From NCBI GenBank assembly GCA_023375785.1, contig SZWC01001604.1, positions 148,266 through 182,942 of the forward strand: 34,677 nucleotides of DNA, in the 5' to 3' direction. The notes beneath the pieces are model-generated. The model was not told the origin of the DNA, did not search any database, and worked only from the letters and a program-made list of their open reading frames with translations. Shown piece after piece: positions 1 through 9,646 of the stretch. A program made the translations under genes and the position numbers. The stretch's first letter is position 1. Every line of letters begins with the position of its first letter. The DNA is from Penium margaritaceum (Eukaryota; Streptophyta; Zygnematophyceae; Desmidiales; Peniaceae).

Positions 1-14
1 CCTCTTGACTCTAT

Positions 15-16
<2 letters not shown>

Positions 17-83
<67 letters not shown>

Positions 84-100
84 ACCATCATCATCATCAC
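17..100. repeat. AC microsatellite followed by a short ATC run
   Basis: A dinucleotide AC run, broken once by a T near 50, fills about 17-82 and passes into a short ATC/CAT run to base 100. At the matching place in the 3' LTR (8154-8172) there are only a few repeat units, so the tract expanded here or shrank there after insertion. Confidence 0.95.
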
Positions 101-382
101 TGCACGCGACTAATTTGGATTAAAGCTCTCTGGTGCAAAGTTGTGACACAACATGGAGCACACAATGGTGGCAACACCATCAAGTCGTCAAGTGGTGGCC
201 AAGGCACCAACACCAATCTTACGAAGAGCCAAATTGTAGCGGTGTTGCACACTGGTACATTCTAGGATGGGGCACACACTTGTTGGGGTGCATACACCAC
301 ATATATTTGTGATGTAGGTAATTTCTCACGCTTCTGCATGCCTTCAGCTTAGTGAGCCGGCTTGCTGATCCCTCGGGACCAG

Positions 383-447
383 ACGTCCGGTTTATGCCGG
401 CGTGTGAGAAACCGCCTGGAGCTCGCTCGCTCCAGGGCCTGGTTTGA
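383..447. promoter_or_regulatory. 65-base perfectly conserved LTR block with two inverted repeats
   Basis: Bases 383-447 equal 8456-8520 without a mismatch although the flanking LTR sequence is clearly diverged. The block holds a CCGG-N6-CCGG inverted repeat (387-400) and a 22-base hairpin with an 8-bp stem (415-436, stem CCTGGAGC/GCTCCAGG). Position inside the LTR would suit an RNA structure in the R region or a transcription-end or packaging signal. That role is inference. Confidence 0.5.
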
Positions 448-647
448 TCCCTGGGTAGCGCGCGGCCACGTCGAGAGCCTCGCGTGGGTGGTCCGGTCAA
501 CCGGCATTTAGCACTTCGCTCGCTACTGACTCAACAACTTGTCGTTGTTTTCACTCACTTGTATGTAACGTGAGCTTGCCCCACCCGGTCCATGGTGTCG
601 CTCCCTTGTTTGCCTACTTGCCTATGATAGCAACCATGGTTGTTTAC

Positions 648-659
648 TGGTATTAGAGC
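648..659 (+). other. Copia-1 primer-binding site (tRNA-Met type)
   Basis: TGGTATTAGAGC lies directly after the 5' LTR. It differs by one C-to-T change from TGGTATCAGAGC, the usual site complementary to the 3' end of initiator tRNA-Met in plant LTR retrotransposons. Its position fixes the 5' LTR end at 647. Confidence 0.88.
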
Positions 660-2499
660 AGGAGGGCACGTACCTCTTTGCGATAGTCCTGAGACCTCAT
701 CGGGCCACTCCCACGTTGCGGGTGATCCCGCGTAAGCTAGTTACGTGCGAGGGCACTACTTCTCAACCTCCGCCGTCACCTCGGCCACTCGTCGGCCTTC
801 TTGCGAACTCTGATCACGCTGTGGTCACGCACGCAGCTTCTGTCCCTCAGCAGCCGCATGCGCGCATTTCTCTGAGCTGCACAGTTTGCACCCACGACCC
901 CCGTGGTGTGCTGAACCCGTGCACGGTGCATCCTCCGGCTTGGCCTCTCTTCGGCCTCGGCACGCACGTCGACCACGCTGTGGTCTTCGTTGTCGCTTCT
1001 GCCCTCCAATAGCCGCACCTATGTCCTACAGTCACATTGTTCCGCATCCTCACTCTACGCGGGTTACTCATGATGTGCTCTTCGTCGCAGCACTTACGGC
1101 ATCGGCACCTCTCTGGCGCCGCCCTCTTCTCCTTCTCCTCCACCCGCCGCCCTTCTGCCTCCGTGCGCATGTTGACACGGGCACCCTAACTGCTGCTCCT
1201 ATTCAGCAGCTGCACCTGCACTCTCGCAGCTGCACTACGCCGCACCCACGACCCTCGTGGTGCAGCACCGGCATCCCACCGCCGCGTTCTCCTCCTCTCC
1301 ACTGCCTGCCGTGTCGCGGCCCTCTGATGCCGCTCATTGCACCGTGCCTCTCCTGGATGTGAGCAGCAGCAGTGGCTTCACCACCTTGGTGTACTCCCAT
1401 CGTCACAGGCTGCCTGTCCGGCAGCCGAGCATCCGACGCCCTAGCCTCCCCTTCGGAAACAGGTTCTATCCCCACATCGCCCACAGCCGCGCGTGAGCGT
1501 GGCCGCATCAACGAAGGGAAAACATACTACGAGGAGAGGGCGGAGCGGGAGGTGTGGTCGAGGGTTCGCCGCAACAGTCTGGGGTACTATCCAGGCGAGG
1601 ACTACGACCCTGTTGAGTATTACGAGAGGGAGGACGCCAGAGTCTACGCGGCTCACTGTCAATCCGCCGCCAATGAATCTTCGACGACGCAGAACGAACC
1701 GGCCACGGCACCACCGGGTGAGCACCGACCTCTCCGATCACCGGAAAGCCCACCCGTTGCCCATAGAACTCGTCAGCAACGTCGTTGCGCTGCCTCTTGT
1801 GGAGCACCACCATTCTATGCAGCAGTAGCACCTAGAGCGTCTGCTCCTCGTCAGGCTGCATCTCCTATTGAATCGGCTATAGAGTCAGCTTCTACTCCAT
1901 CTTCCGACATTCTGACAGGACTACGGGTTGCCCTTGTATCCAGTGCTGCTATTGCTTCCACCTTTGCTGCCACTGCACGTGCTGCACGCGCACCAGCCAG
2001 CACCGCTGCTGGTGGGGCCATTGACACATACACAGCTGCAGCAGTTGATCACGATCCCTTAGCAGCTGCCGCTGTCAACATCATCACACAAATTGCTGCC
2101 GCAGCAGACGAAGTCGCTTCAGGAGCAGCTGCAGCTGTAACAACGCTCTCTAGAGCTGTACACTCCATTCATACATCCACAGCACAAGCATCAATATTGC
2201 CTTCCAACTCTTCTTCAGCGACACGTCACATCGAGCTACTAGTCTCAACTACTGCCGACATCTCCACCCTGTCAGCCGCAGCGTTGACGGGGGTAGCCTG
2301 CCTCATCGTCTCAGCATCGGCCACCATCGCAGTTGTAGCCTCCTCAGTCACAGCAGCTCTTCCACCACTGTTCTCTCTACGCCACTGTGCTCGGTGAGCC
2401 TGTTCTTCTCTTCGTCCTTGCTTCTCCTGCGTTGGCGTGCTTATGCGTTCAGGTTGTTGCCTTGTAGCGGTCTTCCAAAGCACTCACCACACATTTCCC
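660..2499 (+). other. Copia-1 long leader with an ORF of unknown function
   Basis: About 1.8 kb separates the PBS from the first gag-like sequence, long for a Copia leader. Frame +1 is open from 886 to 1359 and from 1363 to 2394, each part ending in TGA, and stays open across 2398 to gag. The part from 1372 to 2394 has no ATG. Around 1500-1660 it encodes a charged, Tyr- and Glu-rich segment with the look of real coding sequence; from about 1840 on it is Ala/Ser/Thr-rich with hydrophobic stretches. I recognise no domain. It could be an extra leader protein, an N-terminal gag extension broken by two TGAs, or chance openness in C-rich DNA. Confidence 0.35.
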
Positions 2500-3911
2500 A
2501 TGCCCACTAGGACGGGAGAAACTCTGCCGAAATATTATCGTCAGAGTCACGTCACTGGCACCATGCTAGTTGACGATGACCAATACGTTGCTTTGTAGGC
2601 TGAGCTGTAGCGTGAGCGCACTGCATTACAAGCTGCGCTCACTGCTCAACGCACTACCGAAGAAAGGTTGCATGTTGAGTAATCAGACCAGGACACTTTT
2701 GCAGATCACATTGCGGAGCTGGTCATTAACCGCCTCCAGCCCACACTACATGGCACACCCTCTGCAACCAATATCACTGGCATCGCTACTGCATTCTCCA
2801 CATCACCAGCTTTCGCATCCACAGCCTCTGGCTCCTCCTCTTCTGACCCTCTTGCAGTCACGGTCGCCGTTGGTGCAGCTGCCGCAAAAGCACTTGCACC
2901 ACCAATACAGCGCAAACCAGACTTTGACTCTACTCCACCTCACTCTACTTCTAATCTCACCTTCCATTCTTGGGAGGTCCGCTTGAGTGCTTGGGCATAA
3001 GGGGAGCAGCTCTGGGAGTACTACCATGAGCCCAACGCATCTGCCAACCCCCCGTTTGTGCCTGTTGAGACTGAATCTGCTCGCCCAGTTCGTGCGCCCA
3101 TCCGGGCTGGACCCAATGATCTCATTGACGAGATCGGGTCCTATAACGCCGACACTACGCGTCGCACACCTGCTAACCCCGTTGGTGCTTACGCGTTGAT
3201 CAAACGCCGCACAACAGTGACTGGACATGTAGCCCAGAGTAATCTCACTGTCCAGTTCAACACACTCTCCATGTGTGCTGATGAGACTGCTCATGCCTAT
3301 TGGGCTCGCAGTCTGCACTTGCTACGTGACCTTGGTAAAGCAGCACCTGGAAAACTCCCAACTTTTCTCTCCACTGTCAACGGCCTCATCCCGGAGCTCA
3401 GTGACATCTTCCGGGAGGTCAAAGCCACTGAGCTTGAATGCTTAGCTTCCATCCCAGTCTCTGCAGATGCACTACATGGCATCAGAGCCTTGTGGGGGTT
3501 CATTTCCCAACATCTTACCGACTGGTGGAGCTCTCTACATAACAAGCGCATTCATTGCGCCGCCATCACAGCAGCCACCACCGCACTCCTCTCCTCATCC
3601 TCCTCCTCTGCCTCAGCCTCGTCCTCCACCACATCCTCCACCTCGACTGTGACCTCGCTTGCTTCCCATGAGGGTGGTCAAGGTGCCAACCGTGGGAAGG
3701 GTAAAGGCCGAGGAGGCTCTTCTGGCAGCAGGGGACAAGGGGGGACGGCAAAGGCCGATGCTCTGACAGCGCTCCTTCCTCATCTTTCTCATCCAGCACC
3801 GTCACATGCTGGAACTGCGGTGCCACCGGCCACGCGGTGCCCAAGTGTCCGGCTCCTCTCGATGATGCCCACCTTGCCTCAGCCATGCGTGCACACTGGA
3901 CACGCTTGTAA
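2500..3911 (+). pseudogene. gag: Copia-1 gag (capsid/nucleocapsid), broken
   Basis: Gag packages the element RNA. The ATG at 2500 is the nearest upstream start in the gag frame, with another at 2563. The N-terminal part is charged and coiled-coil-like. In-frame stops occur at 2596 and 2608 (TAG) and at 2680 and 2998 (TAA), with similar-looking sequence on both sides, so they are read as mutations. A core with HSW and YWARSLHLLRDLG-type segments follows, then a Ser tract and a Gly/Arg/Lys-rich basic segment (3660-3740). At the G6 run 3739-3744 the reading frame steps back by one. The new frame carries a perfect CX2CX4HX4C zinc knuckle (3807-3848, CWNCGATGH then C). A TAA follows at 3909. Confidence 0.85.
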
Positions 3912-4619
3912 AGTTCCGGGGGTGGCTCCTCTCGCTCCTCCACTGCTCCTTCCGGCCACACCACTCCTCCTTCACTACCAGCTGCTACCTACAGCACCAC
4001 CCTGACTCCACCCCCTCCCTGGGGTTGGCCGTCTGGGTTCATGGGCCCTATCTACTTCGGCCCTCCCTCCAGATTCTACACGCTCCCTCCTTGGGCATCC
4101 TCCGCCTCCCCTTCCCAGCACAGCTCCTCTGGTGTCATCATCATTGGCCCGTCTAACGATGAGCGCCAGCTGGACTCGGCCCTCTCCCATGCCGTTCATC
4201 ATCGACACCTCCGTGATCAGGGAGGTGAGATTGTACGTTCGGCTGAGGGGACACTTGCGTGTAATGTCGATATGTCGCTTCGTGGTCCGTTGACCGGTCA
4301 TGTTCAGGGTTGTTCTCCCGCTGACGTTCCTTGGATTGAGCAGTGGCAGTCTTACAGCTTACCTCATTGCCTTGCAGCCTGTGGTCAGCGCCTCCCTCCT
4401 CGCTCTGTCGTTGTTGCTGTCAGCCATGATCCTGCTTCTGTCTGTGTGTCCAGTGGCTTCTGGATCCTTAATTCACGGGCCACCCACCACATGACGTCCT
4501 CTCGGTCCTCGTTCGTCTCTCTGGGCCTTGTGGGCTCTTTGTATTTTGTCCGGACCGACTCTGGTCAGCTCTTGCCTGTCCAGGGTATTGGAGTTGTTCG
4601 TTTTGATGGCCTAGGGGGG
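3912..4619 (+). pseudogene. Copia-1 protease region, catalytic site mutated
   Basis: This continues the frame of the zinc knuckle through a Pro-rich linker to the aspartic protease that matures Gag-Pol. The site at 4461-4496 reads WILNSRATHHMT. The family signature has Asp-Ser/Thr-Gly where this copy has Asn-Ser-Arg, so both the catalytic Asp (codon at 4470) and the Gly are lost and the enzyme must be inactive. G-to-A at those bases would explain both changes. The frame steps back by one at the G6 run 4614-4619, into the integrase frame. Confidence 0.85.
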
Positions 4620-5710
4620 AACTCTTCCTGCCAGATATAATGTATGTGTCCACTCTTGAGCTCAGTCTGCTCTCTGTTACCATTCTCGACGACCAGGGCA
4701 TGGAATTCTCTTCGAGCCATGGCATTGCTTCTGTATTGCACCTCACCACTGGCCGTGTCCTGCTGCGTAGCACGCGTTGTGACCGCTTGTATCACGTGCC
4801 CTCCTTTGCGCCTCATCCCGCCACTACTGCCCTTGTTCATGTTGCGCGCTCTCTCTCCCCGAAACACACACAGCTGCTCCACCACTGCCTCTGCCACATT
4901 CACACCGCTGTCATTGACAGCTTGCTCAGGGACAAACCCGCTCATGGCCTCGACGCTGACACGTTCTCTACCCCTTGTCCCACCGACTGTCTCGATTGTG
5001 CTCAGGGAAAAATATATCGGTCCCCGGTCTCCACCTTTGAGTCCCGCACGTCTCATCCCCTTGATCTCTTGCACGCAGATGTCATGGGACCCCTCGCCCA
5101 CGATGCTCTCGGGGGAGGTGGTCGCTATGTCCTCTGTCTCACGGATAATTTCTCTTGCATGCACTGGGTTTTCACTCTTCGGCAAAAGAGTGATGTTTGT
5201 CCCATTCTCGTGTCCTGGCTGCCCTAGGCCAAGCTGGCATGTGTTCGTCGCCTGAAGGTCTTTCACTGCGACCTTGGGGGCAAGTTCATGGGTCTCACGT
5301 CTCATTTCTTAACCTCTCGCAGGGTGTGCATGGAGCCCTCCGCTCCCTATACACCCTAGCAGAATGGCGTGTCTGAATGCTAGAACCGTACCCTTGCTGA
5401 TGGTGTGTGGACCCTCCTCAGTGAGTCCTCCCCTTCCCCCGTATTTTCTTTCGAAGTCATTTCCTACACGACCTGGGTGTAGAACCGTGTTCCTCACGGT
5501 CTTCTCCCTCGCCATGTCACTCCTTTTGAGCGATGGCACGGTCGTCGTGCTGACCTTCGTCTCACTCGTGTCTGGGGTTGTGTTGCTGTCGTCTGGGTAC
5601 CAGACAAAAGCAACAAGGGGTGGCGCTTCTGGGACTGTGACCGCTCCCGCGTCATTGAGTCTTGCGACGCTTTGTTCTTTGAAAATGTCTTTCCTCGTGA
5701 CCTGTCCCAT
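4620..5710 (+). pseudogene. Copia-1 integrase, with four in-frame TAG codons
   Basis: The frame carries a gag-pre-integrase segment, degraded His residues (about 4875-4900), a CX2C pair (about 4977-5010) and the rve core. The catalytic triad is present: Asp in HADVMGP (5078), Asp in FHCD (5270) and Glu in NGVSE (5375), the last two 35 residues apart as in D,D35E integrases. Stops at 5225, 5357, 5381 and 5480 are all TAG and sit where related elements tolerate or require Gln. A VTPFERWHGR-like segment (about 5513-5545) and a GWRFWD/FFENVFP segment (about 5610-5690) mark the C-terminal part, which appears shortened. The frame changes by +1 within the CT-rich tract 5710-5750. Confidence 0.88.
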
Positions 5711-5749
5711 GTCCCTCCTCCCTCCTCCCTCCTCTCTCTCCTCGCTTCG

Positions 5750-6250
5750 TCGGTTTGGAGGGGGTGTGTCTGGTCCAGCCTCCGATCTCAGAGTGCAATA
5801 TTCTCATCCCACTCCAACAGCGTCCCCTGTTGTCCCGCTTATTCCTCACACAGACAGCGAGGACGAGGACTCCTCCGGGGAGTCCTCATCCTCTCACACC
5901 TCGTCTGAGTCGGATGCCTCACTGCCCTCCTCGGATGCCGTGTCATCCCAGCCATCCCCTGGCAGTCCTGGGTCCTCAGACTCGGTGCCCGCTCACACGC
6001 AGTCCCCAGTGCGTTCCACTCCCAACTCATGCCCTGAGTCGGGAGAGCAGTCACCTCCGGTGGTTGACACCACTGGAGGTGAAGCACCTCAGGTCCCTCC
6101 TCCTGACTCTGAGCCCTACACACGTGGGGGGAGACTGCGTGCTCTTCATTTCTCTCAGTCCTCCCATGGGCACCCACGTCCCTCTGTGATACCTACTGAG
6201 TCTATCTTAGTTGGCCCGTCCAAAGCCTCTCAACCCTCATAGTGAGTCAC
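5750..6250 (+). pseudogene. Copia-1 integrase-RT spacer, Ser/Pro/acidic
   Basis: This frame encodes a hydrophilic, low-complexity segment rich in Ser, Pro, Glu and Asp, including a run of acidic residues near 5850-5880 and an RGGRLR-like basic patch near 6123. Such a disordered linker between integrase and reverse transcriptase is usual in Copia pol. It ends with adjacent TAG (6240) and TGA (6243). That TGA is the only internal TGA I find in the coding path from gag to RNase H. Confidence 0.75.
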
Positions 6251-7330
6251 TCGTTCCAGTGTGTCGGCCTCGATTGTTGGGACCTCATTTCGTCCCACTG
6301 GCCTTGATGCACTTGGCCTGTCAGTGGGCGTCATGCACCCCAACTCAGTTGTCAACTACGCTCTTGTAGCCCATGAGTTCCACAGTGCTTTTGAGTCCTC
6401 CATCGCCGGCTATGTTGCTGCATGCTTTGCGACCTCTGGCCTTCCTACTCTCCCTCCTCAGCCTACCACTGTCCGGCAGGCTCGTTAGGCAGCTGATGCT
6501 GACCTCTGGGAAAAGGCCATGCAGAAGGAACTGACGGCCCTCCAGGAGCATAGTGCCTTTGAGCTCGTGGATCTCCCGACAGGTCGTAAAGCAGTCTCTA
6601 CTCGGTGGGTACTTCAGCGTAAGCTGAAATCCGACGGGAGAGTTGACTGTTACAAGGCTCGCCTCACGACTAAGGGTTTCTCCCAGGTTCTTGGGATTGA
6701 CTTTGATGAGACCTTCGCACTGGTTGGGAGGTACACCACTGCCCGAGCACTGCTAAGCCTTGTTGCCCAGTACGACTGGGAACTGGAGTAGATGGACGTC
6801 AACAATGCCTTCCTGTATGGGAAGCTTGACAAGGAGATTTACATGGTCCAGCCACCGGGGTTCACCGATGGCACAAAAAAGGTCTGGCGTTTGCGGAAGG
6901 CCCTATATGGGCTCAAGCAGTCGCCACGTTGTTGGAACATGGAGATCTCCTCCACTCTTGAGCGGGTAGGTTATCTTCGCAGCACGGTTGATCCAACGCT
7001 CTTCTTGAGTGCTCCCTCAGAGCCATTTGTGGTCGTTCTCGTCTACGTCGATGACCTGCTCATCGCCTCCCCAAGTCCAGCAGCTGGCCAGTCAGTGAAG
7101 AACCTGCTGCAGTCTGCATACAAGATGAAGGACCTAGGTCCTGCACGGGTGTTCCTTGGGATGGAGCTTGAGCCTGACCCCCATCGTCGCACTCTACACG
7201 TCCACCAGGCCACATACATTTGCACACTAAGAGAGCCCTTTGCCTCCCTACTTGCTGGCGTCCCCACTGCATCCACACCAATGACTCCAGTAGGACAGCG
7301 CCTACTGAAGTCACTCGACTCAGCACAGTT
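6251..7330 (+). pseudogene. Copia-1 reverse transcriptase
   Basis: Reverse transcriptase copies the element RNA into DNA. The RVT_2 (Copia) domain begins near 6489 with ADLWEKAMQKEL, then VSTRWVLQRKL, YKARLTTKGF, MDVNNAFLYGKL (first catalytic Asp at 6795), VWRLRKALYGLKQSPRCW and VYVDDLLI (catalytic YVDD at 7044-7055, intact). TAG stops at 6486 and 6789 interrupt a frame that is otherwise unbroken to the end of RNase H. Length and motif order fit a full-length Copia RT. Confidence 0.95.
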
Positions 7331-8030
7331 GGAGGATATTGTCGATGTCACCGACTACCTCAGTGTGGTCGGCTCCCTCATGTACCTTGCCACCACCACT
7401 CGGGCGGACGTGTCCTTCTCGGTCAACTTCCTTGCCCAATTCTCCCAACAGCCCCGTCAGAAAAATCTCAAGGTGGCACTACGTGTTGTCTGCTACACAC
7501 TGTCCACTGCACGCGTGGGACTGTGTGACCGTGCTCAACCCTCTGTGGTTGTGGACGGATATACAGACAGTGACTCGGCACATGACACGGATGCTCATAG
7601 TTGTACCGGTTACATCTTTCTTGTCGGTGGTACTGCTGTCTCCTGGAGGAGTGGAAAACAAGGCCGTGCTGCTCGGAGCTCCAGTGAGGCAGAGTACGTG
7701 GCAGTTGGCGCAGGTATGTGTGAGAGCGTGTGGTTGTCCTGCCTACTGCAATAGTTGCGTGTTCCCATTCGATGCATCACTTTGCGCTGTGATAACCAAA
7801 TTGCAAAGGCAATCACCGAGCACGATGGCATGCATCATTCTCGCACAAAGGACATCAACATTGAGCATCACTTTGTACTTGAGCGCATTGTTGCTAGAGA
7901 AGTTCAGGTTGTCTGGGTCGATACCTGTCAGCAGCGAGCAGACTTCCTTACCAAAGCTCTCAGCAGTGGCATGTTCAAAGCGGATGTGTATGCTGTTGGC
8001 CTGCTACACTCTCGTGATGCATCTGGTTGA
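7331..8030 (+). pseudogene. Copia-1 RNase H, ending in TGA
   Basis: This is the RT-RNase H connection (VVGSLMYLATTTR near 7357-7400) and the Copia RNase H that removes template RNA. Seen are GYTDSDSAHD with the first acidic residue at 7566, TGYIFLVGGTAVSWRSGKQ (7600-7660), SSSEAEYVAV with its Glu (7686/7692), CDNQIAKA (about 7788-7815) and HHFVLERI. The sequence has Ser where relatives, including Copia-2 in this window, have Trp after the second Asp. A TAG interrupts the frame at 7752. The protein ends at a TGA at 8028-8030. I see no env-like ORF between this end and the PPT. Confidence 0.93.
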
Positions 8031-8099
8031 TTTGTGCACCTCGTCGTCTTGTAACGTGCCATTTTTCTGAAGTGTGTGTGGACTGTTCGTCTGTGGGTT

Positions 8100-8108
8100 A
8101 TAGGGGAG
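8100..8108 (+). other. Copia-1 polypurine tract
   Basis: ATAGGGGAG stands directly before the TGTTGG that opens the 3' LTR. It is the expected primer site for plus-strand DNA synthesis. Copia-2 has a similar tract (TGGGGGAG on its strand). Confidence 0.85.
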
Positions 8109-8724
8109 TGTTGGTTACGACTGTGACACACGCAAGTGACCTCTTGACTCTATGCACACACACACATCATCACTGCAGGTGACTAATTTGGATTAAAGCT
8201 CTCTGGTGCAAAGCTGTGACGCAACATGGAGCACCCAGCGGTGGCAACACCATCAAGTCGTCAAGTGGTGACCACATCACCAACGCCAATCTTATGGAGA
8301 GCCAAATTGTAGTGGTGTCGCACACTGCTACATTCTAGGATGGAGCACGCACTTGTTGGGGTGCATACACCACATACATTCATGGTGTGAGTATTTTCTC
8401 ACACTTTTGCATGCTTTTGGCTTAGTGAGCTGGGTTGCTGGTCCCTCGGGACCACACGTCCGGTTTATGCCGGCGTGTGAGAAACCGCCTGGAGCTCGCT
8501 CGCTCCAGGGCCTGGTTTGACCCCTCGGTGGCGTCCGGGCCCCACGTCGAGAGCCTTGCGTGGGTGGCCCGGTCAACCGGAACTTAGCACTTTGCTCGCT
8601 ACTGACCCAACTACTTGTTGTTGTTTTCACCCACTCATACGTAACGTGAGCTTGCCCCACCCGATCCATGGTGTCGCTTCCTTATTTGCCTGCTTGCCAA
8701 TCATAGCAATCATGGCTGCCTACA
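8109..8724 (+). repeat. Copia-1 3' LTR, complete
   Basis: This 616-bp LTR starts TGTTGG after the PPT and ends TACA, so it has the usual TG...CA ends, and it matches 1-647. The AC tract near 8154 is short. The block 8456-8520 is identical to 383-447. The flanking target duplication cannot be tested because the left flank lies outside the window; the right flank begins TGGTC. Confidence 0.92.
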
Positions 8725-9016
8725 TGGTCTCCAATTTCCCACTTCTAGTTATACAGAGGGATGCGGTTGTTGAGGCAATATGCCACACCTCCCCTCGTAC
8801 ACTAATTGCCCTTCCACCTGTGAAACAACTCCAACCCGCAAGGGGGTGTTTTACACGTGTGGGTTTTCTTTTGGTGTGTGTTGTGATTGTCAAAAGTTTT
8901 GGAACAGCTAGCTCTATGCATGGAGAACACAACACAGTGTGGGGAGGACCCCACAGTCAGTACACGCCATGGATGTGAAGTTTTTACACTTAGAAAAATC
9001 AACACAATATTGAAGG
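8725..9016. other. Gene-free flank with a PPT-like sequence
   Basis: I find no gene. GCAAGGGGG followed by TGTTTTACACG at 8839-8857 looks like a polypurine tract next to an LTR start, so this may be the 3' end of an older Copia copy. There is no paired LTR to confirm it. Confidence 0.3.
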
Positions 9017-9646
9017 TGTTGTGATTGGTGACGTTCCTGTCGATCTGTACAGATTAATGTGACCACTCGGCCGTGTCCATGCCTGTGCAGACCCCTGATG
9101 CACACCTAGGTGGTACCGGTGTGTTGTCTGGTGGTGGACTACCAGCTTGGAGCTGACCGGCGATCGTCCCAGAGCTCTCGACACTCCCTGGGACCTCTTG
9201 CAATTTTTCTGCAGCCGGTAGGATTTTATCTGTGGACTACCCGTGGGCTCAATCTGCATGTTTTGCATTGTGTGCCCACTGTTTGATGCCAGATTCATGC
9301 ATGTGACCATTCATAGTGTCCGGCTCGAGATCCTGCACGTTTAGGTTCAGACGACGTAGCGCTCTGACTTGTCTGCGCAGGGTTACGGCCAAAACAGTGG
9401 TTCTGGGCCGGTTTTAGGACAGATCTTGCACTGCTGCGTGGGACACCTACAGTGCGCTGTGGCAGGTATTGATGCTGTGGACCTGTAATTTGTCATTTCT
9501 CTCTGCAAGTGCTATTGAAGCATTCTGAAACTTTGCCTTGCCCCTTCAGACCCTTGTGGTTGTGTGTACGACTTGTGACTGTCGTCACCGTTTGACCAGG
9601 CACTGGCGCCTAGACAACGGCTGTGTCGCTAGGAAGCTTCTATGCA
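9017..9646 (+). repeat. Solo or truncated LTR related to the Copia-2 LTR
   Basis: It starts TGTTGTGATTGG and ends near TATGCA. Several short blocks match, in order, the minus-strand LTR at 33466-34002 and the repeat at about 10170-10812: TGTGACCACTCGG with GTGTCCATG, GTTTTGCATT, CCGGCTCGAG, TTAGGTTCAGACG, GGCCAAAACAGTGG and GCTAGGAAGCTTC. No coding sequence adjoins it, so it is a solo LTR or the remains of a deleted element. The exact ends are uncertain. Confidence 0.6.

Larger units (their letters stand above)
1..647 (+). repeat. Copia-1 5' LTR, left end cut by the window edge
   Basis: This stretch matches 8140-8724 in the same orientation and is followed at once by a primer-binding site, so it is the 5' LTR of the Copia-1 element. 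Window base 1 corresponds to 8140, so about 31 bases, including the terminal TG, lie outside the window. The two LTRs differ visibly by substitutions (roughly 10-15 percent by eye in the part near 300-500), and this copy has a much longer AC microsatellite, so the insertion is old. One 65-base block is identical in both. I see no convincing TATA box. Confidence 0.9.

Noticed and set aside
5..265. Open frame encoding a Thr-His repeat
   Set aside because: It is the translation of the AC microsatellite and the LTR behind it, with no protein features.
441..451. GGTTTGATCCC in the LTR resembles a tRNA or SINE B box, with an A-box-like sequence near 347
   Set aside because: The spacing of about 90 bases is too long, no acceptor or anticodon arm pairs, and the B-box match is not kept in the 3' LTR beyond 8520.
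5755..6189. Open frame overlapping the Copia-1 spacer in another frame
   Set aside because: The other frame gives the acidic Ser/Pro linker expected here and joins RT without a shift; this one is Pro/Leu-rich shadow.
8031..8100. Possible env-like ORF after Copia-1 pol
   Set aside because: Only about 70 bases lie between the pol stop and the PPT, too short for any gene.
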